Assembly: GCF_019457535.1 (NCBI RefSeq)
Contig: NZ_CP080417.1
Span: 1 to 64,000, forward strand
DNA from: Shewanella halotolerans
Lineage (GTDB): Bacteria > Pseudomonadota > Gammaproteobacteria > Enterobacterales > Shewanellaceae
DNA: 64,000 bases
Direction of reading: 5' to 3'
Position numbers and translations under genes: made by a program. The notes below the pieces were generated by a model. It made no database searches. It was not told the origin of the DNA and saw only the letters and a list, made by a program, of their open reading frames with translations. Positions 1 through 8,641 of the stretch are shown in pieces (the stretch's first letter is position 1; each line of letters begins with the position of its first letter).

Positions 1-1380
1 GTGGCGGTTTCACTTTGGCAGCAATGTATCGGACGACTACAGGACGAGCTTTCCGCTCAGCAATTCAGCATGTGGATCAGACCGTTACAAGCCGAAATGG
101 ATGGGGAAACACTAGTACTCTATGCACCGAATCGATTCGTACTCGATTGGGTGAGAGATAAGTACCTCAACACCATCAATCAGTTCTTCACGGAACAGAT
201 GGGTAGCGATGCCCCCAAGCTGCGTTTCGACATTGGCAGTCGCCCGGCGAGCAAACCGGTGGCGCCGGCTGCCTCGGCCAAGAGCCCAGTTGCACCCGCG
301 GCCAAATCCCCTAGCAAGCCGTCATTTAATAGCAACGAACCCGCGTCCACGACGAATCATAGAAGCAATATGAATCCGACTTACCAGTTTGACAACTTCG
401 TCGAGGGTAAGTCTAACCAGCTGGGTAAGGCGGCCGCCTTACAGGTGTCTGAAAATCCGGGTGGCGCCTATAACCCCTTGTTCCTTTACGGTGGAACCGG
501 TTTAGGTAAGACCCACCTGTTGCACGCCGTGGGCAATGGCATTATCAAGAACAATCCGAATGCCAAGGTGGTCTACATGCATTCCGAGCGCTTCGTGCAG
601 GATATGGTGAAGGCGCTGCAAAACAACGCGATCGAAGAGTTCAAACGTTACTACCGTAGCGTCGATGCCTTGTTTATCGATGATATTCAATTCTTTGCTA
701 ACAAAGACAGATCCCAGGAAGAGTTCTTCCATACCTTTAATGCCCTGTTAGAGGGTAATCATCAGGTGATCCTGACTTCAGATCGCTACCCCAAGGAGAT
801 CGACGGGGTGGAAGATCGCCTCAAGTCCCGCTTCGGCTGGGGTTTGACGGTCGCCATCGAGCCGCCCGAGCTAGAGACTCGTGTGGCGATCCTGATGCGT
901 AAGGCACAAGAGAGTGGCATCAATCTGCCGGATGAGGTGGCCTTCTTTATTGCCAAGCGTCTGAGATCAAACGTACGTGAGCTGGAAGGCGCGCTAAATA
1001 GGGTGATTGCCAACGCCAACTTTACCGGACGTCCGATCACTATCGATTTTGTGCGTGAAGCCCTAAGAGATCTCTTGGCTCTGCAGGAAAAATTGGTCAC
1101 TATAGACAACATTCAGAAAACCGTAGCTGAATACTATAAGATCAAGATGGCCGACATGCTGTCGAAGCGCCGCTCTCGTAGCGTCGCCAGACCGAGACAG
1201 ATGGCGATGGCATTGTCGAAAGAGTTAACTAACCAGAGTTTGCCCGAGATTGGCGATGCCTTTGGTGGCCGTGATCATACGACAGTGCTACACGCCTGTC
1301 GCAAAATTGCCCAGCTACGTGAAGAAAGTCATGACATTAAAGAAGATTATGCTAACTTAATCCGTACGCTATCTTCATAA
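1..1380 (+). CDS. dnaA: Chromosomal replication initiator protein DnaA
   Basis: DnaA binds DnaA boxes at oriC, melts the origin and loads DnaB. The 459 residues show the four-domain plan: an N-terminal helical domain (about 1-80), an Ala/Pro/Ser-rich linker (80-125), an AAA+ domain with Walker A GGTGLGKT near residue 164 and Walker B LFIDDIQF near 224, and a C-terminal box-binding domain with the signature GGRDHTTVLHACRK near 421. The start is GTG at base 1; the N-terminus VSLWQQCIGRLQDELSAQQF is typical, so the gene is complete. It heads the conserved dnaA-dnaN-recF-gyrB run, with dnaN starting 20 bases after its stop. The promoter and any DnaA-box autoregulation would lie upstream, outside the window. 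Confidence 0.99.
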   Translation: MAVSLWQQCIGRLQDELSAQQFSMWIRPLQAEMDGETLVLYAPNRFVLDWVRDKYLNTINQFFTEQMGSDAPKLRFDIGSRPASKPVAPAASAKSPVAPAAKSPSKPSFNSNEPASTTNHRSNMNPTYQFDNFVEGKSNQLGKAAALQVSENPGGAYNPLFLYGGTGLGKTHLLHAVGNGIIKNNPNAKVVYMHSERFVQDMVKALQNNAIEEFKRYYRSVDALFIDDIQFFANKDRSQEEFFHTFNALLEGNHQVILTSDRYPKEIDGVEDRLKSRFGWGLTVAIEPPELETRVAILMRKAQESGINLPDEVAFFIAKRLRSNVRELEGALNRVIANANFTGRPITIDFVREALRDLLALQEKLVTIDNIQKTVAEYYKIKMADMLSKRRSRSVARPRQMAMALSKELTNQSLPEIGDAFGGRDHTTVLHACRKIAQLREESHDIKEDYANLIRTLSS

Positions 1381-1400
1381 ACTCTGGGAAATTGAAACTG

Positions 1401-2501
1401 ATGAAATTTTCAATTGATAGGGATGCCCTATTAAAGCCGCTTCAACTCGTGAGTGGGGCGGTGGAGAGACGACATAACTTACCTATTCTGGCAAACCTTT
1501 TAGTTGAAGTAAGTGGTCACTCACTTAAGTTGACCGGTACCGATTTAGAGGTCGAATTAGTCGGCCAGGCAGAGCTGCAGGGCGAGGTCCAAGAGGGCCG
1601 CACCACAGTACCGGCAAAGAAATTTCTCGATATCGTTAAGTCCCTTCCCGATCAAGTCGAACTCAAGATAGAGCAACAGGACAACCGTTTATTGCTACGC
1701 TCGGGTCGCAGCCGCTTTACGCTCGCAACCCTACCGGCCGAAGAGTATCCCAATGTGGATGCCTTCCAGGCCGACATCGAATTTACCCTCAAGCAGGGCA
1801 CCCTGAAGTCGCTGATCGATGCGACCCAGTTCTCCATGGCTAACCAGGATGTGCGTTACTACCTGAACGGTTTGTTGCTGGAAACCGAAGGCAATGTGTT
1901 ACGTGCCATCGCCACCGACGGTCATCGTCTGGCTCTGAGCCATCGCATGGTAGAAGATTCTCTGCCTGAGAAGCAGGTGATTGTGCCGCGCAAAGGTGTG
2001 TTGGAGCTGCAGCGCCTGTTCGAAGGTGAAGATTTGGATGTGACCCTGTCTATCGGTGAAAACGCCATTCGTGCCACGACCCAGAGCGCCGTGTTTACCA
2101 GTAAGTTGGTGGATGGTCGCTTCCCTGACTATCGTCGCGTATTACCTAAGGGCGGCGACAAGATCGTTATCGCCAGCCGTAACCACCTCAAGCAGGCGCT
2201 GCTGCGTGCCTCTATTCTCTCGAACGAGAAGTTCCGCGGCGTGCGCGTTCAGCTGGAGCAGAATCTGATTAAGATCACCGCCAACAACCCTGAGCAGGAA
2301 GAGGCGGAAGAGATCCTCGATATCGAATATGACAACGCGCCTTTGGAGATAGGTTTCAACGTCAGCTATCTCCTGGACGTGCTCAACAACCTGCCATCGG
2401 ATGACGTGCGCATCACGCTGATCGATGGTAACTCCAGCGCCCTGATCGAAAATCACGTCGAAGAAGATTCTATGTACGTCGTGATGCCGATGCGTCTCTA
2501 G
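1401..2501 (+). CDS. dnaN: DNA polymerase III beta sliding clamp
   Basis: The clamp encircles DNA as a dimer and tethers Pol III and other enzymes. The protein is 366 residues, the usual length for the gammaproteobacterial clamp, and ends MYVVMPMRL as clamps do. The frame is open from a TTG at 1392, but the ATG at 1401 gives MKFSIDRDALLKPLQ, which lines up with the start of known DnaN proteins, so 1401 is chosen. The gene follows dnaA closely and is probably co-transcribed with it and recF. Confidence 0.98.
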   Translation: MKFSIDRDALLKPLQLVSGAVERRHNLPILANLLVEVSGHSLKLTGTDLEVELVGQAELQGEVQEGRTTVPAKKFLDIVKSLPDQVELKIEQQDNRLLLRSGRSRFTLATLPAEEYPNVDAFQADIEFTLKQGTLKSLIDATQFSMANQDVRYYLNGLLLETEGNVLRAIATDGHRLALSHRMVEDSLPEKQVIVPRKGVLELQRLFEGEDLDVTLSIGENAIRATTQSAVFTSKLVDGRFPDYRRVLPKGGDKIVIASRNHLKQALLRASILSNEKFRGVRVQLEQNLIKITANNPEQEEAEEILDIEYDNAPLEIGFNVSYLLDVLNNLPSDDVRITLIDGNSSALIENHVEEDSMYVVMPMRL

Positions 2502-2573
2502 TCTTAAGCTATGCGCGCCCGCAAGGGCGTGCATCTTCTTAGATGGCCCTTGAGCCATTGCCATGAGTATTAG

Positions 2574-3656
2574 ATGAGTTTATCTCGCCTTCATATCGAT
2601 TCCTTTCGTAATATCGCCAGTGCCCAGTTGCAGCTCGGTGACGGCCTGAATCTAATCTATGGCCAGAACGGCAGCGGCAAGACCAGTATTCTCGAGGCGA
2701 TCTTCTTTCTGGGGATGGGGCGCTCCTTTCGCAGTCACCTGTCTCAGCGTGTGATTCAGAACGATCAGGACAAGCTGACCCTGTTTGCCCAGCTCGAGCA
2801 GGGTGAGCAGGAGACCAAGATAGGGCTTAGACGTTATCGCTCGGGTGAAACCGAGGTCAAAATGAACGGCGAAAAGGTGAAACGTCTGTCCACCTTAGCC
2901 GAAACTTTACCCATTCAGGTGATCACGCCGGAGAGTTTTTCACTGCTTTTTGAGGGGCCAAAATCCCGTCGTCAGTTTATCGACTGGGGCGCCTTCCATA
3001 CCGACAAGAGTTTCTATACCGCCTGGGCAAATGTAAGAAGAATTTTAAAGCATAGAAATCAGATGCTTAAAAGCGAAACCCCTTATCAGCAGATTCAGTT
3101 TTGGGATAAGGAATTGGTGCGCTACGCCGAAATCGTGACTGAGATACGAAAGCGATATGTAGGCTCGTTAAATGAACGACTTAAGGGTATAATCGAAGAG
3201 TTTTTACCTCAGGTTGATGTTAAGGTTTCCTTTACCCGAGGCTGGGATAGTAAAACTGATTATCAGACCCTGTTGCAGGCACAATATCCCAGAGATTTAG
3301 CGGCGGGACACACGGCCAGTGGTCCTCATAAGGCCGACCTGAGATTAAGGGTCGGGACTTTGCCGGTACAAGATGCCCTGTCCCGAGGGCAATTGAAGTT
3401 GCTTGTATGCGCACTGCGTATTGCACAGGGAAAGTTGCTCAAACAACAAATAGATAAAAACAGTATTTATCTGGTGGACGATCTGCCATCGGAATTGGAT
3501 GCTAGGCACAGGCAACTCTTGCTGCAGCAGCTAAGCGATACGGGCGCACAAGTCTTTGTCACCGCCATCGAGCCTGCGGCAATAATGGATTCGTTAAACA
3601 CGCCACCCGTTAAGGTGTTCCATGTGGAACAAGGGCGTGTAACGGTAATTGAATAA
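2574..3656 (+). CDS. recF: DNA replication and repair protein RecF
   Basis: RecF is an SMC-like ATPase that helps load RecA at single-strand gaps together with RecO and RecR. The 360 residues carry a Walker A GQNGSGKTS near residue 30, an ABC-type signature LSRGQLK near 285 and a Walker B-like YLVDDLPSELD near 305, all as expected for RecF. A short GC-rich hairpin lies in the 72-base gap after dnaN. The last codons contain a near-parS palindrome at 3616-3631. Its stop precedes the chosen gyrB ATG by 16 bases. Confidence 0.98.
   Translation: MSLSRLHIDSFRNIASAQLQLGDGLNLIYGQNGSGKTSILEAIFFLGMGRSFRSHLSQRVIQNDQDKLTLFAQLEQGEQETKIGLRRYRSGETEVKMNGEKVKRLSTLAETLPIQVITPESFSLLFEGPKSRRQFIDWGAFHTDKSFYTAWANVRRILKHRNQMLKSETPYQQIQFWDKELVRYAEIVTEIRKRYVGSLNERLKGIIEEFLPQVDVKVSFTRGWDSKTDYQTLLQAQYPRDLAAGHTASGPHKADLRLRVGTLPVQDALSRGQLKLLVCALRIAQGKLLKQQIDKNSIYLVDDLPSELDARHRQLLLQQLSDTGAQVFVTAIEPAAIMDSLNTPPVKVFHVEQGRVTVIE
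3616..3631. other. Degenerate parS-like site inside recF
   Basis: The 16-mer TGTTCCATGTGGAACA matches the Pseudomonas-type parS form TGTTCCACGTGGAACA at 15 of 16 positions and the TGTTTCACGTGAAACA form at 13 of 16. It lies in the last codons of recF and is the origin-nearest of five such sites. The central CpG of the CACGTG core is lost here, so ParB binding may be weak. Confidence 0.4.
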
Positions 3657-3672
3657 CCGACGAGAGAATAAT

Positions 3673-6090
3673 ATGTCAGAGAATAGTTACGATTCTTCGA
3701 GTATTAAGGTACTAAAGGGCCTTGATGCGGTACGAAAGAGACCTGGGATGTATATTGGTGACACCGACGACGGTACGGGTCTGCATCACATGGTGTTCGA
3801 AGTGGTCGATAACTCTATCGATGAGGCGTTAGCGGGCTACTGTAATGACGTGATCATTACTATCCATGCCGACGGCTCGGTATCGGTAAAGGATGACGGA
3901 CGTGGTATTCCTGTTGCTATCCACCCAGAAGAGGGGGTATCGGCGGCTCAGGTTATTATGACGGTACTGCACGCCGGCGGTAAGTTCGACGATAACTCTT
4001 ATAAAGTATCTGGTGGTCTGCACGGCGTGGGTGTTTCTGTGGTTAACGCCCTGTCTGAGAAGCTTAAGCTGACCATTCGCCGTGACGGCAAGCTGTATGA
4101 ACAGTTCTACACCATGGGTGAGCCCGATGCGCCGATCGCCGAGATAGGCGAAGCCACCAATACGGGTACTGAGATCCGTTTCTGGCCAAGTGCCGAGACC
4201 TTCTCGGACACTCTTTTCCATTTCGATATTCTGGCTAAGCGTGTTCGCGAGCTGTCATTCCTAAACTCGGGCGTAGGTATTCGCCTGATCGACGAGCGCG
4301 ACAACAAGGATGAGTTTTTCAAGTATGAAGGCGGTATCAGTGCATTCGTCGATTACCTCAATCTGAACAAGACCCCAGTTAACAAAGAGATCTTCCACTT
4401 CGTGCAGGAGCGTGAAGACGGTATCACAGTAGAAGTGGCGATGCAGTGGAACGACGGCTTCCAGGAAAACATCTTCTGTTTCACCAACAACATTCCTCAG
4501 CGTGATGGTGGTACTCACCTTGCCGGTTTCCGTGCCGCCTTAACCCGTAACCTAAACAGTTACATGGACAAGGAAGGCTTTAACAAGAAAGGCAAGACCT
4601 CTGCCACCGGCGATGATGCCCGCGAAGGTTTGACCGCCGTTATCTCGGTTAAGGTACCGGATCCTAAGTTCAGCTCTCAGACCAAAGACAAGCTGGTATC
4701 GAGCGAAGTGAAGTCGGCCGTTGAGCAGACCATGGGCGAGAAGTTGGGTGACTACCTGCTGGAGAATCCTAACGAAGCCAAGCTTATCGTCGGTAAGATC
4801 ATCGACGCGGCCCGTGCCCGTGAAGCGGCGCGTAAGGCCCGTGAGATGACCCGTCGTAAAGGCGCATTAGATTTAGGTGGTCTGCCAGGTAAGTTGGCGG
4901 ATTGCCAGGAGAAAGACCCAGCGCTTTCTGAAATTTACATAGTGGAGGGTGACTCTGCGGGTGGTAGTGCCAAGCAGGGTCGTAACCGTAAGAACCAGGC
5001 GATTCTGCCGCTTAAGGGTAAGATCCTTAACGTTGAGAAGGCCCGTTTCGACAAGATGCTCTCTTCACAGGAAGTAGCGACCCTGATCACTGCCTTGGGC
5101 TGTGGTATTGGCCGCGACGAGTATGATCCCGATAAGACACGTTACCACAACATCGTTATCATGACCGATGCTGACGTCGACGGCTCGCACATTCGTACCT
5201 TGCTGTTGACCTTCTTCTTCCGTCAAATGCCTGAGCTTATCGAGCGTGGCTATGTCTTTATCGCCCAGCCGCCACTGTACAAGGTGAAGAAGGGTAAACA
5301 GGAACAGTACCTGAAAGATGATCCGGCACTGACCGAATACCTGACTAACCTGGCACTGGACGGTGGTGAGATCCATCCGTCTCAAGACGCACCGGCTATG
5401 TCTGGCGCGCCGCTAGAGAAGTTGGTGTACCAATACCGTGAAGTGGAAGCGATTTTCGATCGTCTCGAGCAGCGTTTCCCTATCATGTTGACCGAGCGCA
5501 TGCTGTATCAGCCTGGCTTGAGCAGCGATATCCTGGCCGACGAAGCCAAGGTGAAACAGTGGTGCGACAACTATGTAGCTGCCCTGACCGAAGCGGAATC
5601 GGGTGGCTTCATCTTCAGCGCCGAGGCATTCCTCGACCCAGAGCGTCAGGTCTACCTGCCTAAGGTGACGGTACGTAAGCATGGTATCGATACCCACTAC
5701 CTGTTCTCTTACGACTTCTTGCAGTCGAGCGACTACCATCGTATGACGGCACTGGCCGAAGCGCTCGAAGGTCTGATCGAAGAGGGCGGTTACGTGAAGC
5801 GTGGCGAGCGTATGAAAGAAGTTTCTTCGTTCGTTGAAGCCTTAGATTGGCTGATGAACGACTCTAAGCGTGGCCTCTACATCCAGCGCTACAAAGGATT
5901 GGGTGAGATGAACCCAGAACAGCTGTGGGAAACCACCATGGATCCTGAGTCGCGTCGCATGCTGAAGGTGACCATCGAAGATGCCATCGCCGCCGACCAG
6001 CTGTTTACCTGTCTGATGGGTGATCAAGTTGAGCCGCGTCGTGACTTCATTGAGTCTAACGCCCTCAACGTGGCGAACCTGGACGTTTAA
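3673..6090 (+). CDS. gyrB: DNA gyrase subunit B
   Basis: GyrB is the ATPase and TOPRIM subunit of gyrase, which introduces negative supercoils with GyrA. From the ATG at 3673 it has 805 residues (E. coli 804). The GHKL ATPase motifs are EVVDNSIDEALAG near residue 42, DDGRGIPV near 73 and GLHGVGVSVVNALS near 114. The TOPRIM motifs are EGDSAGGSAKQGR near 424 and TDADVDGSHIRTLL near 497. A gammaproteobacterial insert is present between about 560 and 730. The frame is open from TTG 3649, but 3673 gives MSENSYDSSSIKVLKGLDAVRKRPGMYIG, the usual start, with a GAGAG ribosome site upstream. A strong terminator follows. Confidence 0.99.
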   Translation: MSENSYDSSSIKVLKGLDAVRKRPGMYIGDTDDGTGLHHMVFEVVDNSIDEALAGYCNDVIITIHADGSVSVKDDGRGIPVAIHPEEGVSAAQVIMTVLHAGGKFDDNSYKVSGGLHGVGVSVVNALSEKLKLTIRRDGKLYEQFYTMGEPDAPIAEIGEATNTGTEIRFWPSAETFSDTLFHFDILAKRVRELSFLNSGVGIRLIDERDNKDEFFKYEGGISAFVDYLNLNKTPVNKEIFHFVQEREDGITVEVAMQWNDGFQENIFCFTNNIPQRDGGTHLAGFRAALTRNLNSYMDKEGFNKKGKTSATGDDAREGLTAVISVKVPDPKFSSQTKDKLVSSEVKSAVEQTMGEKLGDYLLENPNEAKLIVGKIIDAARAREAARKAREMTRRKGALDLGGLPGKLADCQEKDPALSEIYIVEGDSAGGSAKQGRNRKNQAILPLKGKILNVEKARFDKMLSSQEVATLITALGCGIGRDEYDPDKTRYHNIVIMTDADVDGSHIRTLLLTFFFRQMPELIERGYVFIAQPPLYKVKKGKQEQYLKDDPALTEYLTNLALDGGEIHPSQDAPAMSGAPLEKLVYQYREVEAIFDRLEQRFPIMLTERMLYQPGLSSDILADEAKVKQWCDNYVAALTEAESGGFIFSAEAFLDPERQVYLPKVTVRKHGIDTHYLFSYDFLQSSDYHRMTALAEALEGLIEEGGYVKRGERMKEVSSFVEALDWLMNDSKRGLYIQRYKGLGEMNPEQLWETTMDPESRRMLKVTIEDAIAADQLFTCLMGDQVEPRRDFIESNALNVANLDV

Positions 6091-6107
6091 CGGCTAGCGA
6101 GTTTTAG

Positions 6108-6133
6108 AAGCCCCGGTCTTCCGGGGCTTTTTT
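6108..6133 (+). terminator. Rho-independent terminator after gyrB
   Basis: The stem AAGCCCCGG / CCGGGGCTT with loop TCTT is followed by a T run. It lies 18 bases after the gyrB stop and closes the dnaA-gyrB operon. Confidence 0.93.
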
Positions 6134-6177
6134 GTATCTGTACTACAGAAAATAATCTTTAGCGAGTATTGGATGTT

Positions 6178-6912
6178 TTACTCTTGATGCTCTAGGCTGG
6201 CGCGAATTGCCTTGGCGAACTCAAGGGCCTGCGGGGTGTCACCATGAAGGCAGAGGCTGGTGGCCTGACAGCTTACCGATTCACCCGTCACCGCCGTCAC
6301 TTTCTGCTCTTCGACTATAGATCTAACCTGTTCGAGCACCTTCTGGGTCTCTTCGATGAGGGCGCCTGGCTGTGAGCGGGGGGCAAGCCGGCCATCGGCG
6401 AGGTAGCCTCGATCGGCGAAGGCCTCTTCGATCACCTCAAGGCCCGCCTGTTTAGCCTGAGTTACCAGGGGGCTACCCGCTAGTATCATCAGCTTAAGTC
6501 TTGGATTGATTGTCTCTATGACCCGAATGAGAATTCCACCTAGCACGGGATCCTGGGCAGCATCATTGTACAGGGCACCGTGAGGCTTCACGTGGTGGAG
6601 TTCGACGCCTAGCTCGTCGCATACGGCCTTTAAGGCGTTAATCTGTTGTAATAGCGAGTCAAAAAGTGATTCGGTGTCTATGGCTATAGATAGTCGACCG
6701 AAATTGGTCCTGTCGGGATAGCTGGGGTGAGCTCCGACTTTCACATGGTTCGCCTTGGCGCGTTTGACCGTCGCCAGCATGCTCTGGCGATCGCCGGCAT
6801 GACCGCCGCAGGCGACATTGGCCGAGGTCACCAGCGCCAGCAGCGCCTCGTCTTGTGGGCCTCCCTCGCCGAGGTCGGCGTTGAGGTCGATTCCTAGCGG
6901 CTTAACTCCCAT
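6178..6912 (-). CDS. pxpA: 5-oxoprolinase subunit A (LamB/YcsF family)
   Basis: PxpA belongs to the LamB/YcsF family and, with PxpB and PxpC, hydrolyses 5-oxoproline (pyroglutamate) to glutamate using ATP. The 244-residue protein has the family hallmarks IDLNADLGEG at the N-terminus, TSANVACGGHAGD near residue 29, VGAHPSYPDR near 58 and HHVKPHGALYNDA near 108, with EAFADRGY near 165. Its start overlaps the end of pxpC by 11 bases, which implies translational coupling in a pxpB-pxpC-pxpA operon, the same order as in E. coli. It is the last gene of the unit and converges on gyrB. Confidence 0.93.
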   Translation of the reverse strand: MGVKPLGIDLNADLGEGGPQDEALLALVTSANVACGGHAGDRQSMLATVKRAKANHVKVGAHPSYPDRTNFGRLSIAIDTESLFDSLLQQINALKAVCDELGVELHHVKPHGALYNDAAQDPVLGGILIRVIETINPRLKLMILAGSPLVTQAKQAGLEVIEEAFADRGYLADGRLAPRSQPGALIEETQKVLEQVRSIVEEQKVTAVTGESVSCQATSLCLHGDTPQALEFAKAIRASLEHQE

Positions 6913-7858
6913 CCATTGCCCTCGCTAAGCGATAGAAATAGTGTTGCCATTCAAGGTTAGCATCTTCCACCTGATTGGGGCTGACATGCTGAAAGCGGAT
7001 CGCTTGGCCCGCTCTGGCCTGAGCCAGTTTCCAGTGGTCGGCCTCGATCACCATAGCCATTCTCGGGTAGCCGCCGCTGGTCTGGGCATCGGCCTGTAGC
7101 ACTATAGGTTGGCCACTCGGCGGCACCTGCACCACGCCGGGCAGCACGGCGTGGGAGCGCAGACTCAGATGTTTGGCCGAATTCAGAGACTCGCCTGTCA
7201 AACGGACGCCCATGCGATCATTCTGGGGCGAAACGGTCCAGTGGCCATGCCAGAAGGCCTTGCGATCTTGATCGCTGAACTGGCTCATCTCTGGCCCGGG
7301 CAGGGCGCGCAGTATGCCGTCGTTGGCCCTGTGCACCGCACCGACCGGGCGACTGAAGTTTGTTTCGGTATGGGAACTCAGGTTTAGTATGTCTCCAGAG
7401 GCGAGTTGTCGCCCCTGATGGCCACCGAAGTGTCCAGCCAGGAAGGTGCCGTGACCGCCGAGAACTTTGGGGATCTCTATACCGCCGAGGACTGCCAGGT
7501 AGCCCCACACGCCCTGTCTTGGCCCCTTGATCGTTAGACGTTCCCCCGGATTCACCCGGCCGCGCCAGCCGTGCCACAGGGGGCGATCGTCTTCCTTGCC
7601 TTTTATCTCACTCTCTATTCTAGCCTCGAAGGTGGCGCCGCACAGGGCGACCCAACTTGAGCTCTCGAAGGTGATCTCATAGCTGCCGCAGGCGAGTTCG
7701 ATGGCGGGGGCGTTATCCACATTGCCCAGCAGACGATTGGCCAGGATCAGCGAGAAGCTATCCATGGCGCCACCCCTTGGTATGCCTAGGTGCCCCTGAC
7801 CTGGCCTGCCGAGATCTTGAATGCTGGCCAGACCGTTTACCCTATCTAGCCGAATCAT
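6902..7858 (-). CDS. pxpC: 5-oxoprolinase subunit C (carboxyltransferase-like)
   Basis: This 318-residue protein belongs to the family once called allophanate hydrolase subunit 2 or biotin-dependent carboxyltransferase-like, now known as the C subunit of bacterial 5-oxoprolinase. Family motifs include GLASIQDLGRPGQGHLGIPRGGAMD near residue 10, a conserved NRLLGN, and PSGQPIVLQADAQTSGGYPR near 252. Its ATG overlaps the pxpB stop by 4 bases (ATGA) and its 3' end overlaps pxpA. It probably forms a complex with PxpB. Confidence 0.92.
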   Translation of the reverse strand: MIRLDRVNGLASIQDLGRPGQGHLGIPRGGAMDSFSLILANRLLGNVDNAPAIELACGSYEITFESSSWVALCGATFEARIESEIKGKEDDRPLWHGWRGRVNPGERLTIKGPRQGVWGYLAVLGGIEIPKVLGGHGTFLAGHFGGHQGRQLASGDILNLSSHTETNFSRPVGAVHRANDGILRALPGPEMSQFSDQDRKAFWHGHWTVSPQNDRMGVRLTGESLNSAKHLSLRSHAVLPGVVQVPPSGQPIVLQADAQTSGGYPRMAMVIEADHWKLAQARAGQAIRFQHVSPNQVEDANLEWQHYFYRLARAMDGS

Positions 7859-8538
7859 AGCGCTATCTCCACAGGGGTGAAACGCACCCTGTCACCCGGC
7901 TTGAGCAGGCATGAGTCATCGCTGGTGGGATCGAATAGTGCCAGCTGGGTTTGGCCTATGATCTGCCAGCCTCCCGGGCTCGCCAGTGGGTAGATACCCG
8001 TCTGCTCGCCGCCTATGCCAACGCTGCCTGCGGGAATGGTTAATCTGGGGGTCGCCAGCCTAGGCGTGTGTAAGCACTTGGGCAGACCTTCGAGGTAGGC
8101 AAACCCTGGTTGAAAGCCGATGAAGAACACCTGATAACTGGCCTGGCTGTGGCGTTTGATCACCTCTTTCGGGGAGAGGTGATGGAATTGGGCCACAGAG
8201 ATCAGATCCGGCCCCGCCTCACCGCCATAACTTACCGGGATCTCTATGGTGCGGCGCTCAAGCGTCTCTGTGGGTGCGCTCTGCCATAGTTCAGCCAGTC
8301 TCGCCTGCATGGCCTTTAACTGCCTGGTCTCTCTGACGACTATGGTCAGGTTGTTCATGCCGGGGGTTGCTTCTTCGACTATGGGTAACTGGCGCAGCTG
8401 CTCGGCGATCCAGCACAGCTTAGATTGCACGGCCCAAGAGAGTGTGGCCTCGGGAGTCGGATCGAGTACCAGGGCGCGCTCGCCCAGGGGATAGATATTG
8501 ATCTGCAAAGAGGGGATAAACCTATGACTGTCTCTCAT
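7855..8538 (-). CDS. pxpB: 5-oxoprolinase subunit B (allophanate hydrolase subunit 1 family)
   Basis: This is the first gene of the 5-oxoprolinase operon, 227 residues. Motifs typical of the family (KipI/PxpB) are YPLGERALVL near the N-terminus, EIPVSYGGEAGPDL near 118, FIGFQPGFAYLEGLP near 155 and TPRLTIPAGSVGIGGEQTGIYPLASPGGWQIIG after that. No strong ribosome site is visible before the ATG at 8538, and no better in-frame start is available. It lies 104 bases downstream of glyS on the same strand but is separated from it by a terminator, so it probably has its own promoter. Confidence 0.92.
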   Translation of the reverse strand: MRDSHRFIPSLQINIYPLGERALVLDPTPEATLSWAVQSKLCWIAEQLRQLPIVEEATPGMNNLTIVVRETRQLKAMQARLAELWQSAPTETLERRTIEIPVSYGGEAGPDLISVAQFHHLSPKEVIKRHSQASYQVFFIGFQPGFAYLEGLPKCLHTPRLATPRLTIPAGSVGIGGEQTGIYPLASPGGWQIIGQTQLALFDPTSDDSCLLKPGDRVRFTPVEIAL

Positions 8539-8593
8539 TATTCGAGTCTAACGAGCTTGAGGCGCAATAGCCATCAATAGCATGTCCGGACAT

Positions 8594-8626
8594 AAAAAAA
8601 CGCACCCCTGAGGATGCGTTTTTTGT
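8594..8626 (-). terminator. Terminator after glyS
   Basis: AAAAAACGCA / TGCGTTTTTT forms a stem around a 10-base loop, with T runs on both strands. It lies between the glyS stop and pxpB and most likely ends the glyQS transcript. Confidence 0.85.
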
Positions 8627-8641
8627 TTTATGAGCAGTAAC

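Noticed and set aside
7713..7721. Perfect DnaA box TTATCCACA
   Set aside because: A single box inside pxpC with no neighbouring boxes or AT-rich unwinding region; a chance match is likely. The replication origin should lie upstream of base 1.
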